This document shows, in pieces, positions 19,730 through 27,869 of a DNA stretch of 64,000 nt. The stretch is from Prevotella sp. UBA6994 (lineage in GTDB: Bacteria; Bacteroidota; Bacteroidia; Bacteroidales; Bacteroidaceae): positions 154,366 through 218,365 of the forward strand of contig DJXW01000042.1 in the NCBI GenBank assembly GCA_002449845.1, given 5' to 3'. The position numbers and the translations under genes were made by a program. Under the pieces are notes generated by a model, which saw only the letters and a program-made list of their open reading frames with translations, did not search any database and was not told the origin of the DNA. Position 1 is the stretch's first letter. Every line of letters begins with the position of its first letter.

Positions 19730-21202
19730 ATGAAAAGGATGAAATATTTATTCGCAGGCATGTTTGCCTTGAGTGTGTCCTTGGGTGTCAATGCCCAAAC
19801 AGTTGATTACAAAGAGGCTCTCAAGCCAATCACTACTGCTCTGGAATCTTCTTCCACCGATCCCAAGGAGTTGAAGAGTTTGGTGAAGTCTTACAAAAAG
19901 GAATTTAAGAAAAATCCCGCTGCTATCGTGGCTCTTGGATATAGTTATTTTGGAATCAAAGACTATACATCTGCTACTGAGTGCGCTGATTTGGCTCTGA
20001 AGATTAATAATAAGTTTGGAGATGCTTACGTGCTGAAAGGCGACATCTGCTCTATTCAGGATGATGGTGGTGGTGCTGCCACATGGTACCAGAATGCCAT
20101 GACGCAAGATCCCAAGAACCCCAATGGCTATTTAGGATATGCTAACGTATATCGTAAACGTGACCCTCAAGGTGCTGAGGCTGCTATCAATCAACTTCGT
20201 CAGACTAATCCCGAATTCCCCGTTGACGCAGAGCTCGGTCATTTGATGTTCAATGCCGATAATATGGATAAGGCATTCGATTATTATTCTAAGTCAAATA
20301 TGGACAAGCTCTCTGAGGGTCGTCTCGCTGAGTACGCCTTGGTTGCTGGTTCTGTAGATAAGAAAGACAAGGCTCTTGAAATTGCTAAGTTCGGATTGGG
20401 CAAATTCCCAACATCTAAGGCATTCCTCCGCTTGGCTATCATCAACTCTGTAGGTACAGAGAAGTATGACGAAGCTGTCAACTTTGCAAAGAAACTCATT
20501 GCTGAGGAAGGTGAAAACAACTCTGGTGACTTGATTTATTACGGACAGGCTCTAGCTGGTCTTGGACAGTACGACGAGGCTATCGCTAAGTTTAACAAGG
20601 CTATCGAGGTTGATTCCAAGAACATTATGCCTTACCAGCATATCTCTGAAACCTACGCCAAGATGGGCAACGAAGACAAGGCTATCGAGCACAGTAAGAA
20701 ATATCTCGAACTCAATCCTAATGCCAAGATTTCTGAGTACACCAAGTTGGCTGGCATCTATATGGCAAAGATGAAGAAGGGTGAGAATCCAGAAGAAAAC
20801 TATGCCAATGCCATGAGCGTTTATGATGGCGTTGCTGCTAAGTATCCTCAGTTGAAGTCATGGTCTATCTACTCAAAGGCTAATGAGACCTTCAAGGCAG
20901 AGATGGACGAACAGGCTCTTAACCTCTATAACGAGGTGGTAAATGAACTTGAGAACAAGGCTGATCGCGACCGCGACGAGACCAACTATCTTGCTACAGC
21001 TTATCGTAATGGTGGTTACATTCTCTGGAGCAGCAAGGGCGATACGGATGCAGCTCGTCCATACTTCGAGAAATTGCTGAAGATTGACCCAGAAAACAGT
21101 CTTGCTAAGAAGTATTTCGAGGCTGAGGCTGCTGCCAATGCCGAGGCTGCTGCTGCAGCAGAAGGTGAGGCTGCACCAGCAGAACAACAAGCAACAGAAT
21201 AA
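19730..21202 (+). CDS. secreted tetratricopeptide-repeat protein
   Basis: This 490-residue protein has a signal peptide ending near GVNAQ. Tandem TPR units follow throughout (for example SGDLIYYGQALAGLGQYDEA, IAKFNKAIEVDSKNIMPYQH, ISETYAKMGNEDKAIEHSKK). An alanine/glutamate-rich tail of about 25 residues closes it. TPRs mediate protein-protein contacts, and the protein is probably periplasmic. It closes the exbB-exbD-exbD-tonB-pstS cluster, ending just before a strong terminator. Confidence 0.85.
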   Translation: MKRMKYLFAGMFALSVSLGVNAQTVDYKEALKPITTALESSSTDPKELKSLVKSYKKEFKKNPAAIVALGYSYFGIKDYTSATECADLALKINNKFGDAYVLKGDICSIQDDGGGAATWYQNAMTQDPKNPNGYLGYANVYRKRDPQGAEAAINQLRQTNPEFPVDAELGHLMFNADNMDKAFDYYSKSNMDKLSEGRLAEYALVAGSVDKKDKALEIAKFGLGKFPTSKAFLRLAIINSVGTEKYDEAVNFAKKLIAEEGENNSGDLIYYGQALAGLGQYDEAIAKFNKAIEVDSKNIMPYQHISETYAKMGNEDKAIEHSKKYLELNPNAKISEYTKLAGIYMAKMKKGENPEENYANAMSVYDGVAAKYPQLKSWSIYSKANETFKAEMDEQALNLYNEVVNELENKADRDRDETNYLATAYRNGGYILWSSKGDTDAARPYFEKLLKIDPENSLAKKYFEAEAAANAEAAAAAEGEAAPAEQQATE

Positions 21203-21228
21203 AAACCATTTAAATAGATTTTTCTTTA

Positions 21229-21263
21229 AAGGGGATATGTCAAAAATGGCATATCCCCTTTTT
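21229..21263 (+). terminator. Rho-independent terminator of the tonB cluster
   Basis: AAGGGGATATG (21229-21239) pairs with CATATCCCCTT (21250-21260) around a 10-base loop and is followed by a T run. It lies 26 bases after the TPR gene stop. Confidence 0.9.
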
Positions 21264-21298
21264 GTCAAGTAAACTGACAATTTACCCCATAATATACG

Positions 21299-21347
21299 GG
21301 CGTTTTTTCAAACGAGTTGATACTCGCTCGAAAAAATGCCATTTTTT
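21299..21347 (+). terminator. second terminator-like hairpin
   Basis: GGCGTTTTTTC (21299-21309) pairs with GAAAAAATGCC (21330-21340), one pair being G-U in RNA. An inner CGAG/CTCG stem (21313-21316 with 21323-21326) adds to it, and six T follow. It may back up the first terminator or regulate downstream readthrough. Confidence 0.6.
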
Positions 21348-21803
21348 AATGATTTTACAAATGACTCTATATCAATGATTTACGATTTATGGTCCTTAGG
21401 ATAGTATAGTAATATCTATGTATTTACCTCAAAAACACTACTTTTTGAGCTTTCAAAACATATCATGTTAGCACTCGTAACATATATAGTTACGCTCGTA
21501 ACTCATATAGTTATGTGTCTAACATGTTATGTTACGATGAAAAACACAGTTTTTCGCCCATCTTTATCCATTTTTTCGTTTTTCCAATTCTATTTCGCAA
21601 GAAAATTCGAATGGTTTTTTGTCTTGAAATTTCGGCCTAATTTTTTAATTGTTAATTATCACCGTGTAGAAACGCCCTATGATAGTTATGATAGAATCCA
21701 AACTATATTCGTCCATAATTTATAAAAAATTGATATTAACTGACATACTTCTCAAATAAATTCATTAATTTTGTAACCATAGAACAATCTAACAAAAGAG
21801 ATT
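21348..21803. other. AT-rich intergenic region with inverted repeats; no gene seen
   Basis: Both strands are rich in stops and no convincing gene is present. It holds nested inverted repeats at 21464-21526: CATGTTAG pairs with CTAACATG (21519-21526), and inside them GTTACG-CT-CGTAAC spans 21489-21502. A TAATTTTG promoter core lies at 21766-21773 in front of the DUF4160 gene. Confidence 0.6.
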
Positions 21804-22061
21804 ATGCCCGAAATCTGCAAATTCTTTGGAATTATTATCAGCCTCTACTGGCGCGACCACAATCCGCCGCACATTCATTTCACTTATGGTGAATACGAAT
21901 GTACCATCAGCGTACTCGACCGCGTGGTGAACGGCAAGGCTCCTTCGAAGGTTATCGCTAAGGTGAACGAGTGGATGGACTTGCATGAGGCCGAAATCCT
22001 CACACTCTGGGAGAAAGCTCAGAAGGGCGAGAAGCTGGGAAGAATAGAACCGTTAAAATAA
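21804..22061 (+). CDS. DUF4160-family small protein
   Basis: This 85-residue protein has the DUF4160 pattern: MPEICKFFGIIISLYWRDHN, then PPHIHFTYGEY and a C-terminal helix (VNEWMDLHEAEILTLWEKA). The family is often found next to DUF2442 proteins, and the pair is often suggested to be a toxin-antitoxin-like module; that role is unproven. The DUF2442 gene follows with a 15-base gap to its likely ATG and a clear Shine-Dalgarno-like GGAGG between. Confidence 0.8.
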   Translation: MPEICKFFGIIISLYWRDHNPPHIHFTYGEYECTISVLDRVVNGKAPSKVIAKVNEWMDLHEAEILTLWEKAQKGEKLGRIEPLK

Positions 22062-22076
22062 TTGGAGGACACAGAC

Positions 22077-22310
22077 ATGCTTAAAATTATCGATGTAGAT
22101 TATGTGAAGGACTACGAGCTGCTGCTCACCTTCAGCGACGGTACTCGCAAGCTCTGCGACCTGAAGCCCTATTTGACAGGCGAGGTCTTCGGTGAGCTGC
22201 TCGACCGTGACAAGTTCATCCAGTATGGTCTCACGGGCTACACTATCGAATGGGCCAATGGTGCTGACCTCGCCCCCGAATTCCTTTACGATATTGGACG
22301 TGCTGCGTAG
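22077..22310 (+). CDS. DUF2442-family small protein
   Basis: I start this at ATG 22077 (77 residues), because GGAGG at 22064-22068 is well placed; an in-frame TTG at 22062 would add five residues. The protein (MLKIIDVDYVKDYELLLTFSD..., FDL-like KPYLTGEVFGELLD, TIEWANGADLAPEFLYD) fits DUF2442, the usual partner of DUF4160. The two genes form a small unit isolated between the tonB cluster terminators and the C10 protease gene. Confidence 0.8.
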   Translation: MLKIIDVDYVKDYELLLTFSDGTRKLCDLKPYLTGEVFGELLDRDKFIQYGLTGYTIEWANGADLAPEFLYDIGRAA

Positions 22311-22369
22311 TTTTCACAAACAGATACAAAACGCAAGGCGAAAATACAAGACCAGTCTAATTGCTATAC

Positions 22370-22407
22370 GAAAGTTGTCTATTCTTCATCATGATTAGGC
22401 AACTTTC
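22370..22407. repeat. hairpin downstream of the DUF2442 gene
   Basis: GAAAGTTG (22370-22377) pairs with CAACTTTC (22400-22407). No strong T run follows, so this is a weak terminator candidate. Confidence 0.4.
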
Positions 22408-22534
22408 AGTTTGGAGGAATAAAGATGAAAAAACGCCTACGGATGGTTTATAGGCTTGTAATATAAATTATTCCAATGCGTATATATTTTCAGACTTCAT
22501 GAAGAGCATTTCATTCACTTTTTTCCCTCAAATA

Positions 22535-22566
22535 TTTGTTACTATCTTAAATTAATAGTATATTTG
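22535..22566 (+). promoter_or_regulatory. promoter of the C10 protease gene
   Basis: TTTG at 22535-22538 and TATATTTG at 22559-22566 are 20 bases apart, a near-perfect Bacteroidetes promoter 25 bases before the ATG. About 54 bases around it (22514-22567) closely match the region at 26589-26641 in front of the BspA fragment. Confidence 0.85.
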
Positions 22567-22591
22567 CCTGATCATTCTAAACTACTTAATT

Positions 22592-25500
22592 ATGAAAAAG
22601 ATTGTTGTTTTCTTATCATTTTGGTTGCCATTGATGGCAACTGCAGGTCCTATAGACGTTCAATCGGCTAAGAGGAAAGCTGGGACTTTTTTGAAAGAAA
22701 AAGTCAGCTCTATCATCGACAAACCCATGAATCTTGCCTATAGGCAGCCTTTACCCGACAATGAAGAACAGACAGCCTTTTACGTCTTCAACTCGAGTGA
22801 TGGTAAAGGCTATGTCATAGTAAGTGGTGATGACCGTACGGAGCAAGTGCTAGGTTATTCTCCCACAGGACACATCGACCCAGAGGTGATGCCCGATAAC
22901 ATGAAGTTCTACCTTGGTGAATTAGCCAAAGAAATGGCAAGTTTGCAAAGCGATGCCACTGGTAGCGTCAGGAAGATAAAAAGACGTGCCCCCGTCAAAA
23001 GGGCCGTTGCCCCCCTCATTACTACACATTGGGAGCAAAGAAGTCCTTTCAACAACATGGCTCCTTACGTGGTCAAAAGTAATGGCGACACTACGCGTTG
23101 CGTAACGGGTTGTGTGGCGACGGCTATGGCACAGGTGATGAACTTCTACAAATACCCTGATGCCACGATAGCCGACTTGCCTGGCTATACATCAAAGAGT
23201 AACCGCTTCAAAATAGACACGATACCCGCTGGCACGACAATAGACTGGAGCAACATGGTAGATACCTACGACAACAACTCCACCACCGAACAATGCGATG
23301 CCGTAGCCAAACTGATGTATCTGTGTGGCGTAAGCATGAAGATGGACTACGGGACGTCATCATCCGGAGCAGCGATAAATATATCTTCCAACACATCAAC
23401 ATTAAATGACGTCTTCATCGATTATTTCGGATACGACAGTCAGGTTCAATTTTGCCAAAAGAAAGATTACAACTCCTTGGCATGGTTCAATTTAATCTAT
23501 GAGGAGTTGGCAGAGGGCTACCCAATATACGCCTTTAATGATGTACACGCTTATGTAATCGATGGTTATGACGGCGACAATATGTTCCATTACAACTGGG
23601 GATTGGGTTCTCTAACTGAAGGCTATTTCCTACTTTCTGCTGTCAATGAATACTATTCTGACGGCACCACAGGTACAGTCGCGAGTTATTCTTCCGGTCA
23701 GAATATCTTAACAAAATTGAGGAAACCAACAGGGGAAAGCCCGACGATTGAATCTACGGTCAAATTGGAATCATGCGTCAACGACAGTACGTTGAAAGTG
23801 CAGGTGACTCATCCTGCCAGACTAGCAGAGGAAAGTGCTTATGGCATCGGTTACATAAAAGAAGACTTAAGTGTAGTTCCCATCAATGTAAGCTATGAAG
23901 ATTGGATATACCGTGAGAATGCAACTATTACTTCAACACAACCTTTCACAATCAGAGGTCTCTCAAAAGGTAACTATAGGGTTGTTGCCATCAAAAAAAA
24001 TGAGGGTAGCAGTATATGGAAGGCAGGTGAAGACCCAGAAGTGAATTTTGCCAATGTAATCATCGATGATGATGGAACTATCACCACCACGATGCATGGC
24101 TATAGCACAGACATCAAGGTTGACACGATGATTTTTGTCAACGACCCCACCTTTGGCTCAAACAGTGTAAAGGCATACATCACCAAGACGACGGATGACG
24201 GAAAGACTTTCGACGGAGATATTACCCTATACTCTATCCAGAAGAAAGACTTAGGCAACGGTTGGACAAGCACCTCTTACCGTACAATTGACACCAAAAC
24301 AATTATTTTGAAAAAAGGTGAGACTAAATGTTTAGATTACAACGTGTTTCTCAGCGGCAAATACTACGGAGCATCTGATGTTGACTCCCTTTTCACATTC
24401 AGGTTTGCTCATGGAAGTACCGCAGACAATAAGTTAGGCGACTTCAAGGTGTTGGTGAAAAAGTCACCAAAAATCAGCAAGTACCTCGCCATGACCATGA
24501 ACCCCACCATAGAATCCTTCAACACAGAGGAAAAATACCATTACGGCAAGTCGTTCAAGATGAAAGTACAGGTCATCAACGAAAACGACAGCGATTATAT
24601 AGGAGGTGTGAGAGCGAAGGTTACGATAGGTAACAAGTCAACAAGTAGTAGCAGAAACATCTACTTGCCAGCAGGCGGTCAGACAGAATTGGAATTTGAC
24701 ATGTCGCCCTCTTTCACCACCAGCAACTACAACGTCACCACCTGCAAGTTGGAATTGAGCAATTATTGCTCTGACGGTGTGCTATCATTCAACGAGATCG
24801 TGCGCTCCACTTTCGAGCCATTGATATTCACCCTCCGACCTGGCATCGAGGTATTTTACGACAACGGCACCTCGGAATGTTTCGAGGCACAACCCTCATT
24901 CAATACCCCCGAGAATGCCACCGCCATCGACATCAGAAAACAGAATGTGCTGACAAGCCTTACCCTCGCCAATCCCAACTGTCTTGTCTTCACCGATGAC
25001 TATTCAGGCATTCCCTCTGGAGTGACCACCAACATTGTGAAATCAGGAAAGTCGGACAATATTACGCTCACTGATGGCTACAGTTTCGCCACACCAGAGA
25101 AATTTACAGCGACCAACATATCCTACACACGCACATTCACCAAGGGGTATCGTGCCGACGGCACTGGCTGGACAACCATCTGCCTGCCCTTTGATGTTGA
25201 GAGCGTCAAGGTGAAAAATGGCAGTACAGCGACCACCATCGACTGGTTCCACAGCAGCACTGACACAGGTAAGTCGTTCTGGGTGCGTGAGTTCTCTGCT
25301 GACGATGCACCGATGATGCGCTTCACCCCTGCCAGCAAGATGCTCGCCACACATCCATATATCATATCGTTCCCAGACGGCAATAGCGGCATAGGCAAGA
25401 CACTCACAGGCAAGCCTGTGACATTCTACGGTTCTGAAACTGTCATCACCCCAACATTCCATAGCCAAATTCTCGGTTATACATACCGAATGGTAGGTAA

Positions 25501-26431
25501 GACTTCATCAGGTACCGTGAAAGTTGGCTTCGGCCATAACGATGGTGACACACTGTTTGTCAAGAAGTCACCACTGACGGTACAGCCATTCAGGGCATAT
25601 TTCTATCCTGTGACCACGGGTGCCCAATCACGAGTCAGGCTCATCCTGACAGGTGAGAGCGAAGAGGTAGGTGATGACCCATTGGAGCAAGAGGAGGAAA
25701 TGGAATTAGTTGACCTCGGCTTGAGCGTGAAATGGGCAAACAAGAACCTGGGTGCATTGACAGCCGAGAGGCCAGGACATTTTTTGTCATGGGCAGAACT
25801 GACCCCAAAAATCAATTATTACTCCAACAACTACAACGGTTACTCTTACCAGACTGGTTCCAACATCTCCTGCACCGAATACGATGCAGCCTACTCACAA
25901 TCGGGGGGCAAATACCGTATGCCTACACGGGCAGAGATGCAAGAACTGATAGACCGATGTACCATTACCAACGAAATAGTCAACGGTGTTGACGGATTCA
26001 GGGTCACAGGACCAAACGGCAACAGCATCTTTATGCCGGCATCTGGTTATAAAAGATACAATGACTATCTTTTCTCATCCGACAACTCCCAAAACAACAG
26101 ATGTGGCTTCTATTGGACATCAGAGCCTTACGGCTACAATGCATCTTCATACGCAAATAGTTTGGTTTTAGGGTCAGACGGCATACGCAAGATCAGCAAT
26201 TCCTATCGCTATTATGGTCTTGCCATTCGCCCCGTGGAGAATCGAAGTACAGTTCTTGGCGACCTGAACCATGACGGATATGTAAATATCACCGACGTGG
26301 TATTGTTGGTGAACTATATTCTGGGTACGGATGAAGGAGTTGTAATAGAGTCTGAGGCTGACATAAATGGTGACACCAGTGTGAACATTACAGATGTTGT
26401 TGCTCTCACAAACATCATTTTGGGACAATAA
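22592..26431 (+). CDS. large secreted C10 cysteine protease (streptopain/interpain family) with FISUMP-like and dockerin modules
   Basis: This 1279-residue protein has a signal peptide (to about residue 18). A propeptide-like region contains the AFYVFN...GYVIVSGDDR segment. The C10 catalytic domain starts near AVAPLITTHWEQ, with catalytic Cys174 in TGCVATAMAQVMN and His319 in NDVHAYVIDGYDG. Long beta-rich modules follow. A FISUMP-like domain begins at MELVDLGLSVKWANKNLGAL. Two dockerin-type calcium loops close the protein (DLNHDGYVNITDVV and DINGDTSVNITDVV). It would be an outer-surface or secreted protease that may dock to a cohesin-bearing partner. Confidence 0.88.
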   Translation: MKKIVVFLSFWLPLMATAGPIDVQSAKRKAGTFLKEKVSSIIDKPMNLAYRQPLPDNEEQTAFYVFNSSDGKGYVIVSGDDRTEQVLGYSPTGHIDPEVMPDNMKFYLGELAKEMASLQSDATGSVRKIKRRAPVKRAVAPLITTHWEQRSPFNNMAPYVVKSNGDTTRCVTGCVATAMAQVMNFYKYPDATIADLPGYTSKSNRFKIDTIPAGTTIDWSNMVDTYDNNSTTEQCDAVAKLMYLCGVSMKMDYGTSSSGAAINISSNTSTLNDVFIDYFGYDSQVQFCQKKDYNSLAWFNLIYEELAEGYPIYAFNDVHAYVIDGYDGDNMFHYNWGLGSLTEGYFLLSAVNEYYSDGTTGTVASYSSGQNILTKLRKPTGESPTIESTVKLESCVNDSTLKVQVTHPARLAEESAYGIGYIKEDLSVVPINVSYEDWIYRENATITSTQPFTIRGLSKGNYRVVAIKKNEGSSIWKAGEDPEVNFANVIIDDDGTITTTMHGYSTDIKVDTMIFVNDPTFGSNSVKAYITKTTDDGKTFDGDITLYSIQKKDLGNGWTSTSYRTIDTKTIILKKGETKCLDYNVFLSGKYYGASDVDSLFTFRFAHGSTADNKLGDFKVLVKKSPKISKYLAMTMNPTIESFNTEEKYHYGKSFKMKVQVINENDSDYIGGVRAKVTIGNKSTSSSRNIYLPAGGQTELEFDMSPSFTTSNYNVTTCKLELSNYCSDGVLSFNEIVRSTFEPLIFTLRPGIEVFYDNGTSECFEAQPSFNTPENATAIDIRKQNVLTSLTLANPNCLVFTDDYSGIPSGVTTNIVKSGKSDNITLTDGYSFATPEKFTATNISYTRTFTKGYRADGTGWTTICLPFDVESVKVKNGSTATTIDWFHSSTDTGKSFWVREFSADDAPMMRFTPASKMLATHPYIISFPDGNSGIGKTLTGKPVTFYGSETVITPTFHSQILGYTYRMVGKTSSGTVKVGFGHNDGDTLFVKKSPLTVQPFRAYFYPVTTGAQSRVRLILTGESEEVGDDPLEQEEEMELVDLGLSVKWANKNLGALTAERPGHFLSWAELTPKINYYSNNYNGYSYQTGSNISCTEYDAAYSQSGGKYRMPTRAEMQELIDRCTITNEIVNGVDGFRVTGPNGNSIFMPASGYKRYNDYLFSSDNSQNNRCGFYWTSEPYGYNASSYANSLVLGSDGIRKISNSYRYYGLAIRPVENRSTVLGDLNHDGYVNITDVVLLVNYILGTDEGVVIESEADINGDTSVNITDVVALTNIILGQ

Positions 26432-26457
26432 GGCCTATCATCTCAACATATATAACA

Positions 26458-26501
26458 GAAAGCCATTCCTTAGCTCCATTTGGAGTTTAGGAATGGCTTT
26501 C
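26458..26501 (+). terminator. Rho-independent terminator of the C10 protease gene
   Basis: GAAAGCCATTCCT (26458-26470) pairs with AGGAATGGCTTTC (26489-26501). An inner CTCC/GGAG pair strengthens it, and GTTTAGC follows. Confidence 0.85.
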
Positions 26502-26608
26502 GTTTAGCTAATGAAGAACTTTGGTTCTCACGACTATTCACTGTCAATTATTCATCATCTTTAAGTCTAAGCACTCCAAAAATATTTTTTCACTTTTTCC
26601 CTCAAACA

Positions 26609-26640
26609 TTTGCTACTATCTTAAAATAATTGTAAATTTG
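26609..26640 (+). promoter_or_regulatory. promoter in front of the BspA fragment
   Basis: TTTG at 26609-26612, 20 bases, then TAAATTTG at 26633-26640. The surrounding 53 bases are nearly identical to the C10 protease promoter. Confidence 0.8.
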
Positions 26641-26761
26641 CAACGGAGTAAATGTGGACATCCGCACACACTCCAATCTTTTTATTAATTTGAAGCGTTA
26701 TGCTCTTTCTTGCAAGCTGAAAACCTGAGAAATTTTCAATCATTGCAGAAATGTTGACGGG

Positions 26762-26781
26762 GTTTGTGTGTACACACAAAC
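26762..26781. promoter_or_regulatory. 20-bp perfect palindrome
   Basis: GTTTGTGTGTACACACAAAC reads the same on both strands. It lies in the 5' leader of the BspA fragment, about 120 bases after the promoter, and could be a dimeric repressor site or a folded RNA element. Confidence 0.6.
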
Positions 26782-26998
26782 AACTGAGATAAGAGAGGTA
26801 AAGACATAGCGGCTTCACGCTTTAGCGTGGAACTGCTGTATATTTCATCTTTCTTATTTCGGGTAATTCTCAGGACCCTCAGCTTGAAGATGTGGACTTA
26901 CGGTTCCACGCTTCTTGCATGGTTAACCACGATGTCCACTTTCGGACAGACACTTCATGGCTATGGAAATTTAATATTAACAATAATACCATTGAGCT

Positions 26999-27517
26999 AT
27001 GAGACAGAAACTATTGCTTACCCTATTCGCACTATGCATACCTTGGTGTGCATGGGCGGATGTCGAAATTAACGGCATCTATTACAACTTAGTACAAAAG
27101 GCGAAAATAGCCGAAGTGACGAACGGAGGAACGACAGGGAGATACAGTGGTGACATTGTTATTCCTGCAAGTGTGGAATATGAAGGAGTGACGTATTCAG
27201 TGACAAGTATTAATAGCAATGCATTCCGTGAATGTTATTATTTGAACTCTGTAATAATTCCGAACGGCGTTACAAGTATCGGCAACTATGCGTTTTGGTC
27301 TTGCTACAGTTTGACATCTATTGAAATTCCGAACAGTGTATTGAGCATTGGTGAATCTGCGTTCAATGGCTGTTCCAGTTTGGCGTCCGTGGAGATTTCA
27401 AATAACGTGACAAGCATAAGCAGTTTTGCATTTAGAGGTTGTTCCAGTTTGACATCTGTGGTGATTCCCAACAGCGTGACAAGCATTGGGAGAGATGCGT
27501 TCTGTCGTTGTATCTAA
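26999..27517 (+). pseudogene. BspA-like leucine-rich-repeat protein, truncated at the 3' end
   Basis: The 172 residues comprise a signal peptide (to about ALCIPWCAWA), the usual BspA lead-in (INGIYYNLV, GDIVIPASVEYEG), and about five LRR_5 units of the form AFxxCxxLxSVxIPNxVTSIG. Repeats run intact to the Cys codon ending at 27511; then the frame meets Ile and TAA. Full-length relatives continue with more repeats and a closing segment. The break coincides with the left end of the mobile element, and a 5'-truncated BspA-like gene begins at 45.97 kb. A short natural protein is possible but less likely. Confidence 0.75.
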
Positions 27518-27869
27518 ACGGGTATAAACAACCAGGAATAACTAATACTAACTATTTGTAAAACGCTCATTTTCAGTAACTTTTGATTTTTAACACTTGA
27601 TGACTGGAATTTGGTAGTAACCGAATTTCAGTATATTTTTGCAACGTATTTCTACCGCGAGGAATTTACGGGGCCTTGAAATCGTCATTCTGCGGACTCA
27701 GTTGACAAAGGGTTACGACGGGATGCAAAGGATGACAAAACGGGACGGACGGATTCGGAGAGAGTCACGATGCGGACGGAGTTGACGACTGGCGACAATG
27801 GTGCATGACGGTTGACTCAACGGTAGGGAAAGAGAAAATGTACGTTGAACCATCAAAAGTGACAAGAAA
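27518..27869. other. left-end region of the mobile element; possible recombinase arm sites
   Basis: No gene is seen. A GGACGGA-rich segment holds an imperfect direct repeat, TGCGGACTCAGTTGACA at 27691-27707 and TGCGGACGGAGTTGACG at 27771-27787, exactly 80 bases apart. A third GTTGAC lies near 27810. Such repeats near an element end could be integrase or excisionase arm sites; this is inference. A promoter lies at 27610-27641. Confidence 0.5.
27610..27641 (+). promoter_or_regulatory. promoter of the zinc/HTH gene
   Basis: TTTG at 27610-27613 and TATTTTTG at 27634-27641 with a 20-base spacer match the Bacteroidetes consensus. The leader to the ATG at 27870 is about 220 bases. Confidence 0.75.

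Larger units (their letters stand above)
26502..26998. other. long leader in front of the BspA fragment
   Basis: No gene is convincing here. The stretch holds a near copy of the C10 protease promoter at 26589-26641, a 20-base perfect palindrome at 26762-26781, and a small hairpin CACGCTTTAGCGTG at 26817-26830. The leader from the promoter to the ATG at 26999 is about 350 bases, long enough for post-transcriptional control. Confidence 0.6.

Noticed and set aside
26827..27072. Small frame upstream of the BspA fragment
   Set aside because: It overlaps the real signal-peptide start in another frame and has no recognisable features.
27240..27500. Tandem repeats resembling a CRISPR array
   Set aside because: They are 69-base coding repeats giving LRR units; there are no unique spacers and no cas genes.
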